NCBI RefSeq assembly: GCF_964340395.1
Contig: NC_135555.1
Span: 10,875,931-10,939,930 of the forward strand
DNA from: Glandiceps talaboti
Taxonomy: Eukaryota; Hemichordata; Enteropneusta; Spengelidae
Reading direction: 5' to 3'
DNA: 64,000 nt
Both the position numbers and the translations under genes were made by a program. Below, piece by piece: positions 55,546 to 64,000 of the stretch. Position 1 is the stretch's first letter. Every line of letters begins with the position of its first letter. Below the pieces are notes generated by a model. That model ran no database searches, was not told the origin of the DNA, and saw only the letters and a program-made list of their open reading frames with translations.

Positions 55546-58500
55546 CAGACATCTACATTCGAAAGTAGACCAAAGGTCGAGGATATCAGTTTGTCTGTTC
55601 GTAATCCGGCTAATGATTTGAACTTTTTTAATCTATAGAAGATCATATACTCAAGCGAATCATGAACAAGGGTAGACATCTATCGCGATGAATATCATAA
55701 TTCCGATACGGAGTCACTAATATAGTGACCCTCGGCCAGACATGTCGTTGTTACTTACTATGAAATTATCGTGTTTTTATACCGCTATAAAATAAACGGT
55801 GTACAATACTCTAAACCGCCAGTTACAATTGTAAGTGAAGCAACCCTACTTTTTTAATTCCTTGCGTGCGTATACGTGTACACATCAATAATAGTGTAAT
55901 CAATTGCTTAGAATGGCTATTCAAGAGCCTAATAAAAAGTTAACAGGTACTTTTGAAACGTATAAAAGCAGCTATAATTTCAGGAAAAAGGACTCCTAAT
56001 GACTTTTATTGTGAAGAGTGAGTTATGTTATTTTGTACATACTCTGGATGTTCTAAACATAAAAGCCGTATGCGCTAACGGTTGATTGATGGTAGTTGAG
56101 CATATATCTGATGTTAGCAATAAATGTGACCAGATGGGTGACTGTGTACTCGATATGTACACACGTAAATGAACTTGTCCTTGAGAAATAGGATTTAAAC
56201 AATGATTTAATCTACAAGTGTGCTATAAAAGGTATACTTATTATGCGGAACATGACCTTTTCCATTTTGCTACCAGCAGAAAAACAGGGAATGGTTCATT
56301 TACCATCAGAAATCATATCATTTGACGCCATAGTTGGATGCATAAGGAATTCTTCACGGTGTTAGATTTTCACTTTTGACTTTTTATTCTCAAGTGATCC
56401 CGAAATTATTTCTCGCGGTCAACATTCTATCATACTTTGATTTTATGAAGCAATCTCAAGAACAGAATGACACGACCTCATAAACTGTTTATACAAATTT
56501 TTCAACGTATATGGGAAAAATCGCGGAATTTTGAGTTAGCAATTTGAAGCGAATGAGCAAACAAGAGTACAGTACTTTTATTTCAAAGCCTCATTGCTAT
56601 AAGCTACTCATACATGTATTTGTATTAATATAAGCATTTGTACAATCTCATAACGCTAGTATTTGCATGCAGCCTAAGCTTAAATGTGTGGTCCAAGTAT
56701 TTGTAGGACTTTGATAATAATCCTGTTTTGACGTCATTCTATGATTGCTGTTTCTGATCGATAAATAAATGTAAGGGTTTTTACACAGCACTACTGTAAC
56801 AGAGATTAAAACATCGTTTCAAAATGATACACAGGGAAAATAAGAATTACGTAACCGGTCAGTCACATTTACAGAAAGTAAAGAAAATGAATTGTCGTTT
56901 GGTAGCCATGACCTTTCAACCGCACTAATTCCTTAATTAATTACGTTTGTAACATATCGCGAAAATAGTGTCTGACCTGACGTTTTTTCACAGGTGTTGC
57001 ATTTCTAATAATTCGTGGCTCATTACACATCTCATGTTTTATCACTTGGCAGCTCCTACTACATAGGCTAACATGTTATAATTCAATACCCGAAACAATG
57101 CTCTTAATTCCAAGAGATTTCTAGTTCAATGTTCAGTTGTCAAAACGTGCTATTGCACTATATCTCTTCCAGCAAACCTAAATTATAGATTCAAAATTTC
57201 AGAATAACAAAACCGATTGACTACTGCCATAACATCTGACCCATAGGAAATATGCCCTTCACATTCAACTATTTCAAGATCACTTCAAGAGGGCTCTAGT
57301 TGTTAATTACAGCCCAGGAGACTATATTTCCCCAAGGCTGCGTCGTTTATGAACATTTCTAGTAGTACTAGTAGTACTGCCAAACGTACAAAATCGTCAT
57401 TTTTTGCAAGGTGTTCGACCTTTCCAGATGTAAGGTGACCGCCATGATGCAGTATAATGAAATTACGTCACCATACACCTGTGCACTCTAATGAGTAGTG
57501 CAGACCTACGTCATTCTATAACCGTTACATATGTTTACCCACACGTGACTTGTTTTGGACCAATTCCAGGACAGCTTAAGAGTGCAATGTGTAGTTGAAA
57601 AGTGGCATGCTCGATTTGTAAGCTAGCATATTTGGCTATGTCAGTGAGTATTCAAACATGATTGTAATTCGATGAGTAAAGGTGATGGAAAACTAAGAGT
57701 AGTTTGGACACGCTGTTCAGCGCCATTTCCTCGCTCCACACGGCCGCCATGTTGTCTTCTTACACACAGTTTGCCACATCATACTAAGCTATGAAGAGCT
57801 CTGGGGCATATCAGCGAATGTGTTTCTTGTGACAACTGTCACTCTGTCGATCTGATTGTATTCAATTATTTTATCGATGTTAACCTTGGCCACTTGTGTA
57901 TTCCAATTGCATTAAACTTCGTAGTTTCCAGTAAACTATATATGCAAATTATTCTATATGTTTTTAATGTTTAAATAATATGTAAGAGTTATGAAAGACG
58001 TTAGACATCAGAAAACATACGTCGGTTTATGACACAAAATACCGTGTAACATTCAATCTAAAAACTAACTAACCACAAAACAAATCCCTATCAAGTTTCG
58101 GAATGTGACATTACATTGCAAAATCGAAACCATTCTAGAATCAATGGTAACAGCAAAATTCCTACCCTGGGGCATGAAATCTTTTATGTGTGCGGAAAAC
58201 ACAATTTGTAGCGTTTAGATAACGCCTTAATACGATTATAGCAAAAAATATTGACCAAGTTACGTTGTTAAGGTCTTATACCTTGTTAATCGCGTGACGT
58301 AGTTTGTTCACCATTTATCTAATTAGGTATGACGTAGTTGATGTTCACTCCGGGGTTATATCGCTGATTCTATTTTATCTCAGTACATTCAGTGAAAAAT
58401 GTCATTAATTCCGTTACTAGCTTTACGTTTCATTACTCAGTACTAATTAATTAGTTCACCGATTGACATAGTGGAAGTCTCCAAGGCTACTGTCTACCCG

Positions 58501-61500
58501 TCATGCAAAGTACCAGCCAGATGAAATTAGTGTCGATATGTCTCTTTGAATGCTATTCCATCGGAATTGAAATGCTGAGAGAGTAAGCGATCAAATACAG
58601 GGATGGATTCTCCGTTGCTCAGCAAGGTATCTTAATTCTGTCGGAAGAGTGACGTTGGGAATAATTTTCTCTAAATCCAGATCAGATCACGTCGACAGGC
58701 ATATAGCCACAATTGTAAGACAAAGCAAAGAGGCCTTAGGCAATTGAAACAGATCAAAGGAATGAACAGAGAACCATTGGAAAAGGAACTTCTGTTAAGT
58801 CACTGTTACAAAGTTAAAACTCAACAAGAATCGATTCTTATTGTTAATAAAGAGAAAGTTCTCAAGCTCCATAATCGAAAATATTTTGGATTTCATTGCA
58901 TAGAAGGATGACTATATATATATTACACGAAAGATACCCAACGTTGAAGAACTTTCTTCTATATTGTACTTCCACCAGTAGCATATATATTTCCTCTTAT
59001 TTTAAAGGCATAGCGATGTATACATTGACATCAAAACTCTGATAACCGCCTTTAAGTATGAAATATACACATCGTTATCAGATGACGTCATCACCAACTG
59101 TAAGCATGAATGATGTTGTCGCTGGCGGTGTCGTCTTTTTATTGGCAGGCTCTAATGAGATGCAGGACAATTTTGGATCATTAATGCTGATAAAGTAGCT
59201 GATAAGAGAGGGTGAGTTATTGTAGCGAGTTTTAAATAATGCATGATGTGGTGGCAGCCATTCCGATGATTGACCACATCACGTGATAAGAATGGGATAT
59301 ACAGCCACCTGCCAATTTGTCATTTAGCCCCTGTCACAATTTTTGTTTTTGCTGACCAAAATTATCGTCTGCTTCTGAAAGTTAAAAGTTTGGAAATTTT
59401 TAACGATTTCTGTATATTTGTACCTCTTACAAAAGCGAACACTTTGTCAAAATATGACAAATTTAATTTGTTTTTGAATAATGACGTTCATATGGAATCC
59501 TTTAATTTTTGCGGAGAGAGATTCCTAAAATTATCAGTATTTCAAAAATAAGAGTAAGAATTTAAATGATGAAATTCAAGCGAAATATGAGCGTCCTATC
59601 TTCAAATTGGAAAAAAACTATTTCCAGAGTACCAAAGTTTATGTCTTCTAAGCAAATTTACTCCAAACTGTTTTATCCACCTTATTTACTTTGATTTTAC
59701 ATTTAAGCAATCGAATGAGGCCAGGGAATAACGTTTCTGAATCAAAAGCTGCAACAAATATGAACTATAAGAAGAGATTTCTATAAATAGTCAGGTATTA
59801 GCAATTTGTCTGTAGTGTTGTCAATGCAAACTTGGCGCGAAAACCCGGGAGGCTTTTCAAACTCTATTACTTGATGGCAGCTTATGCATGATTTATCAAA
59901 AGATCACATTGCTTATTCAGGTCGGAAGGTAGAAGCCGCCAATGGGCCAGTATACACTCTCATGGCGGCCATTACTCTCCCCATTTCAAGAATAGGTTTA
60001 TATCTTCGGTTATCTTATATGCAAATGAACATTTATCATCTTGCCAGATAAAACTACTATCACCTGAACCCTCAAGGATCCGATGGCGCTACTACACTCG
60101 TCAAAATATCGCACAACCGAATGTATAATTATCATTTCCTTTTCACTCCTGACGGCAAATTTTGAATAAATGATGAAAATTTGATCACGTAGTTATAAAT
60201 TTCCAATGGTTATGATTATGTTTATACGGAGTATTCACTCTATAGTGTTGTATTCCCTCCCACCCTAGGGCAATAGCAACTTTAAAAATAGTGGAAAAAT
60301 AATTGCATTTTCAATATTCATGAGATAGTGACAATAAGCTAATAAAGCTACGCTTCATTCAAGTTTCAATGATAATAACCAGATCTTTGTCCGAGATACT
60401 TAGAGTTTTTTATGAGTAGAAATGTGTGAACCACACTATCATATTTCCATATTGTTCGCAATAGTTATTTATGTACGATTCATACAAATGGCATATCAGT
60501 ACGACTGGAACTGACACATCCTAAATTTGAAGAAAAATGACACAAAAAGTTCAGACACATTGTGACAACACTGAATATAGAATCGCACTTATTGAAATAT
60601 CTCAGCGGAAGATTAGAATTATCAGAACAGTGGATGATCTGGTCACGAGGACAGAGCCATATGACTGTATGATTTGAGTTTACTTAAGAATATTAAAGTC
60701 TCCTTTTTCTATATCACTCTGTTATATGATATCATCTTTGGTATATTATATGCCTGTCTACTTTTGTCGCTTATGTGAAAGTGGGCGTGTCCGGCCGAAG
60801 AGCTCATCGCTTTGAGGTATTCGTACTGATCAAAACGCCGCTCTAGTCAAACAACCAACTTCCTATTTGGTTGCCAAATTACCTGTGTATGTAAATCGGA
60901 TCAACGTAGTTTATTAGCAAGAGAGTGTGATAATAAAAACAGATTTTTTTGTTGGCGTTGAGACTGCAGCTCCTACACAATAATGAAAATTCGTATATTT
61001 TCCTCCATATTGTCTGTAGCTGAAATAATGAGCGAAATATCACAATTCCGACCGGGGTTCTTGTATTGATAATTTTTGCCCGTCGGGCAATACTGGAGAG
61101 GTGCATCAATGAACGGCGTCAATATGGTTGTTTATCAGAGTTCAGACATACGCCCGTACATGATAAATTATGGTGGTTTCACAATGGGCCACGTCTACGT
61201 TATACATATGGACTCGTAACAACGATTTCCCGACTGTAAATTACTTAGTAACGGGCTGCTAAAGAGATTCATATTCAGCAAACAATCTAAAGGCTGATCA
61301 CTTGTAAAACACATCCAATATTTGCATGAAGTCCACTACAGGGAATTACGACAAAATGAAAATTCCTATGAATATGCCAAGTTGTGAGAGAAGGGGTCGC
61401 TCGTCGTTCGCACGTCTTTTTAACAAGAGGAACAAGAGCGGCAGATATGGGGCTGATAGAACCTCGAGTTTTATTCAAGGTCATGTAAAAATGCTCAATG

Positions 61501-63308
61501 TCAGTCGCGGTAACATTTTAGAAAACGTTTTGCATACTGTCTAGCTCTATCAACAATTATGTACTATCGAACGAAAGGAGGTATTCAGTGCAATCAGTAT
61601 TTTGTTGAAATGTGATCTTCGCACATGCGCGGTACATGCCATAATCCTATATCGACCCTTTTAATCGAAGTCTTTCATAGTGTATATTTACCAACCCTAT
61701 GGCTCAAACATTCAGACACAAAGACGTTTTTAAAACAACATTGTCATTTCAGAAACGTAGGGCCGTCTTTTTTTGTATCATAGTAACACAATTATAAGTG
61801 GATTTTTAGAAGGGCACACTTGTGTTTATTGCTAGGTGTTACCACGCCCTCGAGGGCTACTTCATCTGTAAGCACTGTAGCACGTATTTTTGGCTAACAA
61901 ATTCTGAACAAATTCTAATTTACAAAATTGAATATCTCTCTCTAGATAAAAATAGTAATCTTGTAGTCACTAATAAGGTATAACGTTTAGTTACTGTCAG
62001 AATGATCTGATGATGAATGCCGTCTGTAATTTAGAAGAAACTCTCACTTCTCTGTAGGGGTCAAAACTATGCGTATTAACATGTATTTCGGCAAGTCGGC
62101 CATTGATGCGCGGAATTATCAACATTAATATGCAAATAGTAGAACCGGTACAAATTTGAATTGCCGTATGTCGACATGGGGTCGAGGTGGATTAGAATTG
62201 TTCTATCGTTTCACTATTCTCGGCTTATCGCAATGGGGTAAAGTACTCATTTTCTGACTGCAACAGATGGCTGTCGCAGTGAAGAAACAATTCCACAGTC
62301 CCAACTGCTGCCATTACATTTAAATGATATTCCGCGGCGCACCGACATTAATTACGCTCACGTCTTTTATTTTTGTATTAACTGGAGGACACAAGTTATT
62401 GCTTAACGCTGTCTGGGCTGTGTCTCGATCAGAGGGAAAAAAATACGAGCTCATATTCCTTAATTACCTGGCTAATTTTCAGTGTGTTTCGTACGTATCA
62501 TTTGATCTCTCGCTGTCTTCACTCAGGTTACATACAAGCGTGCAATATCAATACATTTTCTGGTCGAACTATTTAATTTCAATTGCTACGCAAATTAACG
62601 CCAATCATATCGTTTCGCTGACCAATTTGTACATGAAAAACACAGCATAGCATTCTGTTTATGCAAATCGCTCTATAAAAGATATATTTGAATGATATTG
62701 GAAATGTTTGAATATACGTACGTAATAGCGAATTTACAATGTATCACTGACACGTATCAGACGGGCGTATAGTTTATTAATGCGTTTGCGAGGCGATTTT
62801 GTCTCTCTCGCTGTTATTTTTTTGTAGGAGGGGAAACCTTTAACAAAGACTCCCACTGCAACAGAGTGTGTGGCAAAAGCATAGACCATACACGACGGTC
62901 TATGGCAAAAGGCAACTAGTAAAACAGCACACTATCGGATGACACATTATTGGATCAATCAATCGCAAACGACATTAAATTATTCTTATGTAACATACTC
63001 TAACATATCTCGCACAGGTAGCTTATTTCGCATTCAGTACGTTTAGGTTGTTCTACGCATTCAGCTGATACACACTGAGTGCTATCCACTACAGGTTTCA
63101 TCGAGTATTGTCTACCTTGCGTGAAAACCGAAGTAGGCATTAACACGTCACTAAGCGATTTGTGTATACAACCCTTGTTTTGTGAAGAATAGAACCATTA
63201 CACTAAAGTACTGGAACATGGCCTAACATAACTTGATAATACGCGGTTTGGATAATTAGACTTCAAAATATTACCATGGCATTGGATAATGCAAATTTCG
63301 GTCCTTAC
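55546..63308. other. intron 2, 5' part (minus-strand sense); no gene seen, possible regulatory sequence
   Basis: No coding sequence recognised. Full palindromic CRE sites TGACGTCA occur at 56729-56736 and 59083-59090. A duplicated composite motif lies at 58295-58348. First introns of this size in developmental or neuronal genes often hold enhancers, but that is inference only. Confidence 0.5.
58295..58348. promoter_or_regulatory. duplicated TGACGTAGTT...GTTCAC motif around TAATTA
   Basis: TGACGTAGTTTGTTCAC (58295-58311) and TGACGTAGTTGATGTTCAC (58330-58348) lie 35 bp apart, with a homeodomain-type TAATTA at 58320-58325 between them. It resembles a composite enhancer module. Confidence 0.35.
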
Positions 63309-63382
63309 CTCAGGTCCACCGGTGGTTTGAATTAGCTCTCTGAAGAATGCATCAAGCTCTGCGTCCTCGATGTAACCGTTGC
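63309..63382 (-). CDS. Cbp53E-like: calbindin-32-like exon 2 (completes EF-hand 1)
   Basis: 74 bp, phase 1 to 0. Acceptor TTCCTGTACAG, donor GTAAGG. Completes the split Gly codon and encodes NGYIEDAELDAFFRELIQTT followed by GGPE, up to residue 61. With exon 1 it forms the loop DVDGNGYIEDAE. Confidence 0.88.
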
Positions 63383-63584
63383 CTGTACAGGAAGCAAAAA
63401 TATATGAATTTAATAACCACATTTTTTTCACGAAAAAATTCGCTGATGAAATGATCGTATTTTAAATGCGAATATGAAATTCAATAATGATCATATACTA
63501 ATAATTTATGATGGTTCTTAGATGATTTTGGTCACATAAAAAATGGTAAAGATGGGCAATAAACAAAAAAAGTGACAAACTTAC

Positions 63585-63693
63585 CGTCGACATCATAGTG
63601 TTCCCATACCGTAATGAAATCATGAGCTGTCAGCTTTTTGACATTGCGAAATTTAGCCATGAAATTGGCACAAGCTTCACTCTGAGCTGCCAT
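63585..63693 (-). CDS. Cbp53E-like: calbindin-32-like exon 1 (start codon, EF-hand 1 entry helix)
   Basis: Begins at the ATG with its A at 63693 and runs 109 bp to a GTAAGT-type donor (GTAAGTTTGTC). Encodes MAAQSEACANFMAKFRNVKK, then LTAHDFITVWEHYDVD and one base of Gly. No signal peptide, so cytosolic. The (K)KLTAHDF...VWEHYD block aligns with the calbindin-32 N-terminus. The preceding base context (GAATATGG) is acceptable and no upstream in-frame ATG extends the frame. Confidence 0.87.
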
Positions 63694-64000
63694 ATTCGAT
63701 GAGATTCTCCGATTTCAGATCAAGCGATTGAGCACAAGTTTACAGATGTGTCCAGTGCAACGACGCAGTACGTTCTGTCAGCGAGACACTGCCAGTCGAT
63801 TATAGCTCAGTTATTCTGACTGTTGCACATTTATGCATTTACATTATTAAAACGACCGTTCGGATACGATGTGCGCATGTGCAGATGTCTGCCCGTTTTC
63901 CCCTAAGTATCCCGGATGAGTTATGGACAGGTGCTAGGTGTGGCTGTGAATGAAAACAGAATACGTCAAAATAAGAAAGCTCAGGCATGAAAATATCAGA
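63694..64000 (-). promoter_or_regulatory. 5'UTR and promoter region of the EF-hand gene
   Basis: Upstream of exon 1 on the minus strand. It holds a TATA-like CTATAATC (about 63797-63804) and CATAAAT (about 63832-63838), but neither is clearly placed. The start site and any upstream noncoding exon cannot be fixed from this window. Confidence 0.35.

Noticed and set aside
61846-61857. 12-bp palindrome GCCCTCGAGGGC
   Set aside because: Does not extend and has no recognisable partner or context.
62878-62906. Inverted CATAGACC/GGTCTATG with a related sequence near 52757
   Set aside because: Arms of only 8 bp; likely a common dispersed repeat fragment, too short to classify.

Overview
The window looks like nuclear DNA of an invertebrate animal, most likely marine. 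It is AT-rich, genes are split by GT-AG introns, one intron is about 29 kb, and microsatellites, minisatellites and Penelope-like retroelement remnants are abundant. There are no operons, Shine-Dalgarno sites or CRISPR arrays. I cannot fix the phylum from sequence alone. The two identifiable gene families (a PAPS-binding sulfotransferase-like family and a calbindin-32/secretagogin-type protein) occur in lophotrochozoans and deuterostomes.

Left part (about 0.9-21 kb): a plus-strand tandem array of sulfotransferase-like genes of about 271-279 codons, each with a single coding exon. Four copies are intact (998-1837, 5185-6000, 13016-13831, 18391-19215). One has a single-base frameshift (9580-10396), one is a 5' fragment (14047-14330) and one a 3' fragment (20577-20811). 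Flanks are duplicated with the genes. The promoter region with a TATA box and probable first noncoding exon is recognisable ahead of copies 2, 3 and 4, and a second noncoding exon of about 60 bp ahead of copies 2, 3, 4 and 6. Copies look like mosaics of one another, which suggests unequal crossing-over and gene conversion. Between copies 5 and 6 lies an unusual 3-kb block: a 20-bp minisatellite and a pentanucleotide tract, a Penelope-like reverse-transcriptase remnant, then the same pentanucleotide and minisatellite in inverted orientation, with a probable solo LTR inserted in the right arm.

Right part (about 23.6-63.7 kb): one minus-strand gene for a six-EF-hand calcium-binding protein close to insect calbindin-32 and vertebrate secretagogin/calbindin. 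I assembled eleven constitutive-type exons, all in frame with consensus splice sites, giving 285 residues and six canonical EF-hand loops. Two features are not ordinary. There are two alternative 3'-terminal coding exons of exactly equal length (138 bp), each encoding its own EF-hand 6 and stop. There is also a 24-nt in-frame microexon candidate between exons 8 and 9. Intron 2 (34327-63308) holds no coding sequence I can recognise. It contains simple repeats, a near-perfect 39-bp palindrome, an inverted pair of Penelope-type terminal sequences that includes a possible hammerhead-ribozyme fold, and several CRE-like sites that may be regulatory.

The two loci are convergent and I see no functional link between them. 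All gene functions here are inferred from motifs; no database search was possible.
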